Both the position numbers and the translations under genes were made by a program. Shown piece by piece: positions 55,936 through 64,000 of a stretch of 64,000 bases of DNA. The stretch covers positions 124,001 through 188,000 of the forward strand of contig JAMAHW010000079.1 in assembly GCA_023627715.1 (NCBI GenBank), read 5' to 3'. The stretch is from Periconia sp. R9002. Taxonomy: Eukaryota; Ascomycota; Dothideomycetes; Pleosporales; Periconiaceae. Numbering within the stretch: the stretch's first letter is position 1; each line of letters begins with the position of its first letter. The notes below the pieces were generated by a model. That model was not told where the DNA came from and ran no database searches. It worked only from the letters and a program-made list of their open reading frames with translations.

Positions 55936-58758
55936 ATGGCTCCCCCTGCTGAACTGCGGTATGACGGCCAGACCGTCGTTGTGACGGGTGCTGGTGGTGG
56001 TTTGGGTCGCGAGTATGCCATCTTCTACGGTAGCCGGGGTGCTAATGTCGTGGTCAACGATCTGGGCGGTAGCTTCAAGGGCGAGGGTGGTGGCTCAGCG
56101 GTTCGTTCTATCTCTTCCATCACATCCATTCCCAGTCAAAAGCTAACAGCAACATCAACAGGCCGCCGACAAGGTCGTGCAAGAAATCCGCGCCGCGGGC
56201 GGCAAGGCCGTGCCCAACTACGACTCGGTCGAGAATGGAGAAGCCATCATCAAGACGGCCATTGACAACTTTGGCCGCATTGATGTGCTCATCAACAACG
56301 CTGGCATCCTGCGCGATGTGAGCTTCAAGAACATGAAGCAGCAGGATTGGGACCTCATCTACAAGGTCCACGTCAAGGGAGCATACAAATGCGCGCACGC
56401 TGCGTGGCCCTACTTCAGGAAACAAAAGTATGGTCGCTTGATTAGTACCGCATCTGCGGCTGGTCTGTTTGGCTCTTTCGGCCAGACCAACTACTCCGGT
56501 ACGTGTGATATGTGGACTAGCTTTCGCACTGGAGTGATTTGCTGACCATCGCAGCTGCCAAACTCGCTCTCGTCGGTTTCACCGAGACCCTCGCAAAAGA
56601 GGGGTTGAAATACAACATCCACTGCAATGTGATTGCTCCCATCGCTGCCTCTCGCATGACCGAGACCGTCATGCCCCCCGATGTCCTCGCGAAGCTCAAG
56701 CCCGAGTGGATCGTACCCCTCGTCGCTGTTCTCACACACAAGTCCTGCTCCGAAACAGGCTCGATATACGAGGCAGGTGGTGGTCACATTGCGAAACTGC
56801 GATGGGAACGCTCCAAGGGTGCGCTGTTCAAGCCCGACGAGTCTCTCACACCTGGAGCTGTGGCGGCTAAATGGAAGGATATTGTGGACTTCTCGCAGCC
56901 CGAGCACCCCCAGGGTCCTGCGAATGCCATGGAGCTTCTTGAAGCTGCTTTCCAGTTGCCTCCCAGCCCTAAGGTTGAGCAGCCCAGCTTCAAGGACAAG
57001 GTTGTCTTGGTTACTGGCGGTGGTGCCGGTCTCGGTCGCGCATATGCGTTGCTGTTCGCCAAATTGGGCGCAAAGCTCGTCATCAACGACCTTGCCAACC
57101 CCGACACGGTTGTGCAGGAGATTCAGAAGCTCGGTGGCCAAGCTGTTGGCAACAAGGCCAATGTATTGGACGGCGAGGCTGTGATCAAAACGGCCATTGA
57201 TACGTACGGCCGCATCGATGTCCTTATCAACAATGCTGGTATCCTCCGCGACAAGGCCTTCACCAACATGACTGATGAGCAGTGGGAGATCATTCACCAG
57301 GTGCATTTGTTCGGCACATACGCTTGCTCAAAGGCTGCCTGGCCGTACATGCTGAAGCAGAAGTATGGCCGCATCGTCAACACGACTTCCACCAGCGGTA
57401 TCTACGGAAACTTCGGTCAAGCCAACTACGCTTCCGCTAAGTCCGGTATCCTCGGTTTCTCCAAGTCGCTTGCTCTTGAGGGCAAGAAGAACAACATTTT
57501 CGTCAACACGATTGCGCCCAACGCAGGCACCCAGATGACGGCTACCATCATGCCCGAAGAAATGGTTCAAGCTCTCAAGCCCGACTTTGTCGCTCCTCTT
57601 GTGGTTCTCCTCTCTTCCGACAAGGCCCCTGAGCCTACCGGTGGACTCTACGAGGGTGGAAACGGCTGGTTCGCGGCCACCCGATGGCAGCGAACGGGAG
57701 GCCATGGCTTCCCTATCGATGTCAAGCTCACCCCCGAGGCTGTCCTCGAGAAGTGGGAGAGGATCAACAACTTCGATGACGGCCGTGCTGATCACCCCTT
57801 CGACAATGCCTCCGGCCTTAAGAGCATCATGGCCAACATGGAGAACACCAGCAAGGGCAAGAAGGAGAAGAAGGGCAACGAGGAGGTTCTCAAGGCTATT
57901 GAAGCAGCAAAGGCTGCCAAGGCTGAGGGTACACCCTTTGAATACACCGAGAGGGATGTCATCCTCTACAATCTCGGCATCGGCGCCAAACGCACCGAAC
58001 TTCCTTTCGTCTTTGAGAACGACGAAAACTTCCAGGTGATTCCCACTTTTGGTGTGATCCCACCTTTCAATGCCGTGCCTCCCTTCTCCTTCAGCGAGAT
58101 ACTCCCCAACTTCTCTCCGATGATGCTTCTCCACGGCGAGCAGTACCTCGAGATCCGCAAATTCCCCATCCCCACAGAAGCCAAGCTCGTTTCCTACCCA
58201 TCTTTGGTCGAGGTAGTTGACAAGGGTGCTGCGGGTATCATCGTAACCGGCACCACCACCAAGGATGCCAACACTGGCGAGGACATCTTCTACAACGAAT
58301 CCACCGTCTTCGTGCGTGGTTCAGGCGGTTTCGGCGGCCCATCCAAGGGCTCAGATCGCGGTGCCGCCACCAAGGTGCACAAGGCCCCACAGCGTGCACC
58401 CGACGCCGTCGTCGAGGAACAAACATCCCCAGACCAGGCCGCCCTGTACCGCCTGTCTGGTGACCTCAACCCTCTCCACATCGACCCCGAGTTCAGCAAA
58501 GTCGGTGGTTTCAAAGACCCTATCCTCCACGGCCTTTGCTTCTTCGGTATCTCTGGCAAGCATGTGTTGAAGACATACGGCCCGTTCAAGAACATCAAGG
58601 TGCGATTCGCCGGCACCGTCATCCCCGGCCAGACGCTCAAGACGGAGATGTGGAAGGTCAACAACACGGTTGTGTTCCAGACCAAGGTCGTCGAGACGGG
58701 CAAGCTGTGCATCTCGGGAGCGGGCGCCGAACTTCTTGGTGCGGGGTCGAAGTTGTAG
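55936..58758 (+). CDS. FOX2: Peroxisomal multifunctional beta-oxidation protein (MFE-2)
   Basis: Three exons (55936-56100, 56162-56498, 56555-58758) give 901 residues. It has two short-chain dehydrogenase domains and one hydratase. The first SDR has [20 protein letters not shown] and NYSAAK. The second starts near 320 with [12 protein letters not shown], then NNAGILRD and NYASAK; both retain the Tyr-x-x-x-Lys pair and the NAD-binding glycines. The C-terminal part from about 610 is the MaoC-like hot-dog 2-enoyl-CoA hydratase 2, with [16 protein letters not shown] and [13 protein letters not shown]. The protein ends in SKL, a perfect PTS1, so it acts in peroxisomes. It hydrates trans-2-enoyl-CoA to (3R)-hydroxyacyl-CoA and oxidises it to 3-ketoacyl-CoA. 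The domain order equals yeast Fox2 and fungal FoxA. Confidence 0.97.
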
Positions 58759-59302
58759 AGATTTTTGCGAGTGTGTGTGTCTGTAACGGGGTTCTAGCAT
58801 CCAAAAAAGTAGGGTTGCTTTTTGTATATATTCCACGATTTCTGAGTAGTTTTTCTCTTTCGGGATGTTGTTATTTGTACGGATATGAGCATGAAATATG
58901 AATACCGAAATTTTTTGCATTTTGATTGTTTGATAAAATGTTATGTGTATGCTGTGAAAAGTTGTGTGATTATGTTTAGTAAGACGTACATAGGTAGTTT
59001 TTCCATGTTCCAGTTCATGGGTTCCTCATTTCATGTTTCCACCTTCCTTTCCTCTCCTTCCTTTGCGTTCCTTCCATGCATAACATACTTCCATACCTAG
59101 GTACACATAAATCACCAAGAACTCCGCGTACCCAATTACAAAAACAACAAACACAAACAGAAACATAAACAGAAAAGAATCGCCACAAAACCCTTGACCA
59201 ACTAACCAAGTAAATAAATGCGTAACAACCTCACCACCTCATCCTCCTCCTTTTCCTTACTACCCAACCCATCCTCCCCCTTCCCCCATTTCCATCAACC
59301 CG
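58759..59302. other. Convergent 3' intergenic region
   Basis: Spacer between the MFE-2 stop and the 3' end of the membrane-protein gene. It holds the 3' untranslated sequence of MFE-2; an open frame at 59218-59544 overlaps the opposite-strand exon and is Pro-rich, a shadow. Confidence 0.5.
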
Positions 59303-60280
59303 CTATTCCTCCTCCTCCTCCTCCTCCTCCTCAACCCACTTCCCCTCCCCCTTCCCCTCCCTCAACACACCCCGGAACCCCATACCCAACCCCACACTCC
59401 CCCCCAACCCCCCCACCAAAACAACCACCATCATCGCGGCGTCGAGGGTGTAAAATAGCACCATCTCCCTCTCATTATTTCGAGGTACCCCCGCGAGCGG
59501 GTCTACGCAGCGGAAGAAAGTCCGTATCAGAATCGGGTTTATAAGTATCATATTCACTATTTCCATTCATTTAGAAAACGTTTAGTTTGGGGTTAAGGGG
59601 GGAAGGGGAAACGTACGTATGAGGAAGAATTTAAGCATCCATGGGTAGGGATACTTTGCGTGGGTTTTGTGGGGTTGATTGGTAGTCGAGGAGGAGGAGG
59701 AGGAGGAGGAGGAGAAAGTGTTGAATAAAGCTTGGGTGAAGAAGATGCCTAGGGCGAGGATACAGATGGTGTGTAGTGTGAGGCTGATGCGAAGGATGTT
59801 GGTGCTGAGGGTGAGGTGGTTGTTGGGGGATAGGAGGAGGGTTAAGGAGGCTGCGATTTGGAGGGTGAGGATTATGACGTGTGTTGTGAGGAGGAGAAGT
59901 GTCGTCGTGCGTGCGTATTTCTCGCGCTGGGTATTCGTCTTTGTGGATGACTCCACGGCACGTGTACGTAGGATCTCTGGAACTATTGCTGTTGTCGCGC
60001 ACGTAAACGCCGTTGGTCCTGCGCTTAGGGTGAAGACGGTTAATGCTGCGTACGCGTTTCTACTGCCGTCATCGGAGGAGGAGGAGTCCTTGGGAAATTT
60101 GGTCTGGAGAACAACGAGGAACGTGTAGGATACCACGGCGAGGAGGTACGTGAGGTGCGAGAGGAGGAAGTGGGGGAGGTGGGTGCGGTGGAGGCGGTGT
60201 TTGAGGGATAGGGAGAGGTGCAGGGGGAGGAGGATTAGGGAGAGGGTTAGGAAGAGGGGGGTGGTTAAGGGAGAGGGCAT
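59303..60280 (-). CDS. Multi-pass membrane protein with Ser and Glu runs
   Basis: Two exons on the minus strand (60280-59617, 59556-59303) give 305 residues with six to seven likely membrane helices. The spliced exons join FFLILNMILINPILIRTFFRCVD to PRNNEREMVLFYTLDAAMMVVVLVGG. That arrangement loosely resembles RTA1-like seven-helix proteins of fungi, which are linked to lipid handling or stress resistance, but the match is not firm. A run of serines (about 198-208) lies between helices, coded by a TCC repeat, and the protein ends in nine Glu residues coded by a GAG repeat. The function is unknown. Confidence 0.72.
59308..59335. repeat. (CCT)n microsatellite coding the Glu tail
   Basis: Pure CCT/GAG repeat at the extreme 3' end of the membrane-protein gene, encoding its terminal glutamates on the minus strand. 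Such tracts vary in length between strains. Confidence 0.8.
59687..59714. repeat. (AGG)n microsatellite coding a Ser run
   Basis: AGG/CCT repeat within exon 1 of the same membrane-protein gene; on the minus strand it is read as TCC, giving consecutive serines. A second length-variable tract in one gene. Confidence 0.75.
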
Positions 60281-60501
60281 TGTTGGGTGAGGGGGGTGGT
60301 TGGGGAGGTGGTTGGTTAGGTTGGGAATTATCGAAAGTGTTTTCTTCTTCGCAATGGATTGGTGTTATTGGGGTTGGGATTTATATGGTGAGGTGGTTAG
60401 ATGGGGAAGGGAGGGAGGGAAGGTGATGAGTGATACTGGATGGTATATATGTATGTATGTGTGGGAAGATGGGATGTCGGTGATGGGTGATATCGTTTGT
60501 A

Positions 60502-60525
60502 GATTTAGACGAACGGACCAATTAC
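60502..60525 (+). repeat. Copy 1 of a duplicated 24-base motif
   Basis: Shares 20 of 24 bases with 60987-61010, including an exact ATTTAGACGAAC core. Both copies lie between the divergent membrane-protein and regulator genes. It could be a binding site or a chance pair. Confidence 0.45.
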
Positions 60526-60936
60526 TTTGAGGGTTTATAGAGGGGGATGGTATTGATGTATATGGATCAATCACTATGTGCCTGTGTAGGTAGAAGCACG
60601 CAGAAACTCACGGGACGGAAAAGGGGTTTCGGGGGCTGGTCAGTTGGTTGATAAAGGGAATAGACGAGCCAACCAGTTAGAGAAGTTTGAAGTGGTTAGG
60701 TGGGTTTGTTGCTTTTAGGGTTGGTATCTGGATTTGGGTGTCGTGAGGGACTGAGGTAGGGGGGAGGAAGAGATGTTGGATTTTTTTTGAAGGTGGAGAT
60801 CGGTTTGAACATGTAGTCAGTTATGTAGGCTTGTTAAATTCTGTAGATGTGGATTTCGGTGTAATGATTGAACTGGACAATGTCCTACAATATCTGAAAA
60901 TGTATGAGTGATGGTGGTGGTGGTGTTCAGCTTCCC

Positions 60937-60942
60937 CACGTG
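60937..60942 (+). promoter_or_regulatory. CACGTG E-box-like site
   Basis: Perfect CACGTG about 250 bp before the regulator's start codon; a core bound by bHLH proteins in fungi. Close to a 14-base palindrome at 60949. Confidence 0.35.
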
Positions 60943-60948
60943 CTCAAC

Positions 60949-60962
60949 GGGATTCTAATCCC
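60949..60962. promoter_or_regulatory. 14-base palindrome upstream of Zn2Cys6 gene
   Basis: GGGATT and AATCCC arms around a 2-base spacer, preceded by C. Zn2Cys6 proteins often bind inverted triplets, so this could be a self-regulatory site; no direct evidence. Confidence 0.35.
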
Positions 60963-60986
60963 TGTGTTGATCTCGAACGCCCCACA

Positions 60987-61010
60987 AATTTAGACGAACC
61001 GACAAATCAC
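60987..61010 (+). repeat. Copy 2 of a duplicated 24-base motif
   Basis: Second copy, 485 bases after the first, with four mismatches. Located about 180 bp before the regulator's start codon. Confidence 0.45.
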
Positions 61011-61151
61011 AGGCGCCGTCGCTGATCAAGCATCTTACCATTGAACCCATTCAGCCCAAGCGTTATCAGACATGTCTTTGACTAAGTCGTCCGTCATGCG
61101 TCTTCACTTGTTTTCTCTCCACAAACTCCCCAAAACTCTAACAGTGTTTGA

Positions 61152-61171
61152 TGTGTGTGTGTGTGTGTGTG
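61152..61171 (+). repeat. (TG)n microsatellite in the leader of the regulator gene
   Basis: Ten TG units ending 19 bases before the start codon at 61191. Length changes here could affect translation or transcript start choice. Confidence 0.8.
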
Positions 61172-61190
61172 ATTGATGATTAAGGAGACC

Positions 61191-62803
61191 ATGGCGGAAG
61201 AACGACCACGGAAAAGAGCAAAGCACACCCGGTCTAAACGAGGATGTCGGGTCTGTCGGTACGTAATCTACCTACTTGGTCGATATATGTATGTGTGGGG
61301 TCAATCGAGCGTGTGTGATTAATGGAGATGAGAGTTGATAGTATCCGACGAGTAAGGTGCGACGTGACCCAACCAGCCTGTACCAAATGTACGAGCACGG
61401 GCAGGACGTGTGAATGGTATCCCACTCCTCCCGCCGCCACCCAGGAGTGTTCGTCACCTCCTCCACCATCATGTCGACTCCAGCGCTGCTCGTCACCTCC
61501 GACATCATGTTTAGGCCGTTCACTCTCACCTTCCTTATGGCCTGACCCCCTGGAACGCAGGTTTCTCGATTTCTTCCGCGGCAACACCGTCTTTCATCTG
61601 ACGGGGACTCTGCCGAGCGATTTCTGGGTGACGACACTGCTGCAGATTGGCGAGGGCGAGCCGTGTATTCACTACGGCATCGTGGCTATCGGCGGTCTGC
61701 ACGAAGCCTTTCAAGATGAGCATTTTGGTAACTCGCGCCTGTTCCCGCATGAAACTGAACTCGGGCATCTCGCGTGGCTTTACTACATCAAAGCCATTGA
61801 GCATCTGAACACGCATATTCAGTTCGAGAGCTGGAGGGGCGTCGACATTGCGTTGCTATGCTGTATACTGTGTGCCAGCTTCGAACGGTTACGCGGGTGC
61901 TACACTGCCGCCGAGAAACATCTCCGCAGCGGTCTGGCTATCTTGGACCGATGGTTGCAAAGTGAAAAAGACCTGGATCGCAGCGGCAACACTGTCGTAT
62001 CGGCTTCGTCGACGAAATCGAGCATGATCCGACACCACCTCATCCCCATCTTCTCCCGCTTAGTCTCTCAGGCGCGGACGTTCATCGCGTCACCGATCCC
62101 CTGCACAGCACTCCTCGTCAGCGAACACGACTTTACTCCCCCTCTCCATCTCAAAGTCGCACGCGACGAGCTCTGGGAAGTCCTCAGCGAATCCAACACC
62201 GATTCCCACCCCCTCCATTCCTCCCAGTCCCACACCGAAAAAACCAAACAAGCCAAACACGCAAGAATCGTAACCAAACTATCGAGATGGTACAATGCAC
62301 ATTGCGCATCCCTCACCGACGCGTCGCCAGACAGCGTGTCGCTCCTCATCTCGTACACCCTGATCACCATCATGGTGCACACGAGCCTGTCCAATGATCA
62401 AATGCAGTTCGACGCCTTCAATGACGAGTTCGGCCTCATCGTCAACCTCGCGAGCATCCTCTCGTCGTTCCGGAAAGTCTCCATAGAAGTCGTCCCCGTG
62501 CTCTTGTATGTCGCGCTCAAGTGCCGCCACCCGCTTACGCGGCGCAAGGCCGTGCTGCTTATCGAGTCGTGCAGTGGGAGGGAACTGCCGTGGGACTCGG
62601 ATGCCACGGCGAGGGTCGCGCAGGAGGTGGTGAGGATTGAGGAGGAGGGCGTGGAGTCTGTTCGTAACTCGAGTGAGGTTGTTGAGCGCATGAGGATTGA
62701 TCGGTTGTGGTCGTGGTCGAATTTGTATAAGCGGGATACTGAGGTTAGGTATAGGCGGCAGGGCGATCGGACCTGGAGTGGAGAGAGGTTGGTGACCTGG
62801 TGA
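61191..62803 (+). CDS. Zn2Cys6 transcription factor
   Basis: Two exons (61191-61258, 61342-62803) give 509 residues. A basic N-terminus (RPRKRAKHTRSKRG) precedes the binuclear cluster, which is split by the intron. After joining, the six Cys have spacing C-x2-C-x6-C-x6-C-x2-C-x6-C, exactly the GAL4-type pattern (GCRVCRIRRVRCD, PACTKCTSTGRTC). The rest is the fungal-specific regulatory domain, with PLERRFLDFF, VAIGGLHEAF, ALLCCILCASFERLRGCYTAAEKHLRSG and a C-terminal YKRD. It is nuclear by inference and binds CGG-type sites by family knowledge. Target genes are unknown; the divergent membrane protein is one candidate. The acceptor at 61341 is chosen because it restores the cluster; the next AG would break it. 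Confidence 0.92.
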
Positions 62804-64000
62804 ATGATTTCTCACTCAAAAAGGTGGTAGTTGATGAGTACCTATATCGAATACTGCTCTTCCCACTGCCTTCCCAATCTATAAATTTCCCCGGCGCTCG
62901 AGATACTTTTCCCCTTACGGTTTACGAAATGTGACCCGTAGTCTGCCTACCTCCTCACCGCACACGCCCACCCAGTCATTCTATCCTTCTCTTCCACCGT
63001 ACCCACCACCTCATCCATCTACCACCCTCACCCCCACAAAAACACGAATTCATGCATTACATCAAATCCACGACTCAGTCCGCATCAATCATTCCACTCG
63101 ACACAAAAGTCGTCATACCGTTTCAGCCTTGCGCGGCTGCCCTGTTCGACTCCACTTTCAAAAGTTCATGCGGATGGATGGGTATGCGCTAGTGAAGATC
63201 TGGGTTGACATCCGCTCCGCTGGGGTGGAAAAGGGTGGGTGCGTGTGGTTATTTATAATGTGCATGTGTGTTTCTTGTGTTGTTAGCGGATTCGAGAATT
63301 TGCGATTGTACATAGAGATAGGGGATGTGAGGGGTAAGGTGAGGTGAAGGGAGATGAGGATAGGGTTTGGTATGAGGACTGCGCACGTTTTTTTTGGCGA
63401 TAATTAGAAAAGTATGTGCCGAGTCACTCAACGTAACCATTAATTTCAATGTACCTCGATGTTCCTTTTCGCCTTCTCGAGAGGTAGCAGCAGTCATTCA
63501 ATGAACAGTCAATGTCGCAGCAGTACATACATAATCACTGTGCATCAGCGCTTTACCACGTGCCCTACATTAGTCAACCCGGGTCGGGTCGGGTCGCGGC
63601 AGATGTTAGTCTACCGAAGGGCAATCCGCATCATCCATCCCTCAAATCCACAATCGAAATCCTCAACCTAGGTAGCGCAAGACCAACAACGGTGCCTCAA
63701 CGTCGACAAGAAACACCTCCACCATCCAGACTTTCATCTCGGATAAACAAATCCAACCCCTAAAAAACCCCTCGACTAGAATAGGTACCTAATTCCCCTC
63801 GCGAAACAACATCCTACACACATATCCCCAGCATAAACGCATAAGAACCTAAACAACCAAAACAACAAAAACCAAGGCACGCATTCATTTCAATTTCACA
63901 CTTCACACATGCAGTCAGCACACGTCCAGCAACAAAAAAAGTTGGCAGTTAGACTAGTTCACCCCCCGGCACGCACGAGCATTGAGATATAGACAGGGAT
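62804..64000. other. Right-edge non-coding stretch
   Basis: No supported gene. Frames at 62931-63347 and 63249-63497 are low complexity. A short GGGTC repeat occurs near 63583-63598. The end of the window may lie in the promoter or 3' end of a gene outside it. Confidence 0.45.

Larger units (their letters stand above)
60281..61190. other. Divergent promoter region of membrane protein and Zn2Cys6 regulator
   Basis: About 0.9 kb between two divergent starts. It holds the duplicated 24-base motif, the palindrome, the CACGTG site and the TG run given separately. No gene is seen. Confidence 0.5.

Noticed and set aside
56491..58134. Long minus-strand frames inside MFE-2
   Set aside because: Antisense shadows in a strongly codon-biased gene.
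60985..61070. tRNA-like D-arm phrase (GGTTCAATGGTAA) on the minus strand
   Set aside because: No acceptor stem or T-stem can be formed and the D-stem does not pair; probably chance.
1..64000. CRISPR arrays, insertion sequences, intact transposons, ribosomal RNA
   Set aside because: No regularly spaced repeats, transposase or reverse-transcriptase motifs, or rRNA-like sequence were seen; CRISPR is not expected in a fungal nucleus.

Overview
The window is nuclear DNA of a filamentous ascomycete (Pezizomycotina). The evidence is the many short GT...AG introns (mostly 45-85 bp), secreted proteins with Kex2-type KR or RR sites, a terpene synthase next to a P450, an NB-ARC/TPR protein, a Zn2Cys6 regulator, a PTS1-tagged multifunctional beta-oxidation protein and a fungal-type RBR ligase. 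The class cannot be fixed from the sequence; a plant-associated or saprotrophic Dothideomycete or Sordariomycete would fit. I rebuilt gene models by joining exons by hand, checking reading phase, splice borders and family motifs. I find 24 protein genes, no convincing tRNA or rRNA gene, no CRISPR array and no intact transposon.

Layout. 0.8-7.7 kb: a class III CoA-transferase, then a divergent terpene synthase/cytochrome P450 pair that looks like a minimal terpenoid cluster. 9.0-13.7 kb: secreted alpha-galactosidase (GH27), a DUF985 cupin and pectin methylesterase (CE8). 14.9-22.6 kb: two MFS transporters flanking a divergent pair of cell-surface proteins, one with a GPI-type tail and one BIM1-like with a transmembrane tail. 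23.5-31.0 kb: a large polytopic GT90 (CAP10-like) protein, a membrane-embedded RBR E3 ligase and, converging on it, a Cue1-like ERAD factor. 31.6-36.7 kb: a membrane-anchored double-psi beta-barrel protein, an unknown two-pass protein and a feruloyl esterase C-like enzyme. 37.8-44.3 kb: an NB-ARC/TPR NLR-like protein, a secreted Lys/Gly-rich protein with repeated Kex2-like sites and a monocarboxylate-type transporter. 44.8-48.9 kb: ORC4 and a GDSL/CE16 esterase, tail to tail. 48.9-55.9 kb: gene-poor, holding only a five-exon SAM methyltransferase. 55.9-62.8 kb: peroxisomal MFE-2/Fox2, an unknown membrane protein with Glu and Ser runs, and a Zn2Cys6 regulator.

How the genes work together. GH27, CE8, the FaeC-like enzyme and CE16 act on galactosyl side chains, pectin esters, feruloyl esters and acetyl groups of plant polymers, and the transporters could take up released sugars or acids. 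The terpene synthase and P450 would form and oxidise a terpene skeleton. The RBR ligase and the Cue1-like protein both carry CUE domains and point to ubiquitin signalling at a membrane. The most unusual items are the terpene synthase/P450 pair, the repeated Kex2-like precursor, the near-identical TPR units of the NLR, and the long gene-poor stretch around the orphan methyltransferase.
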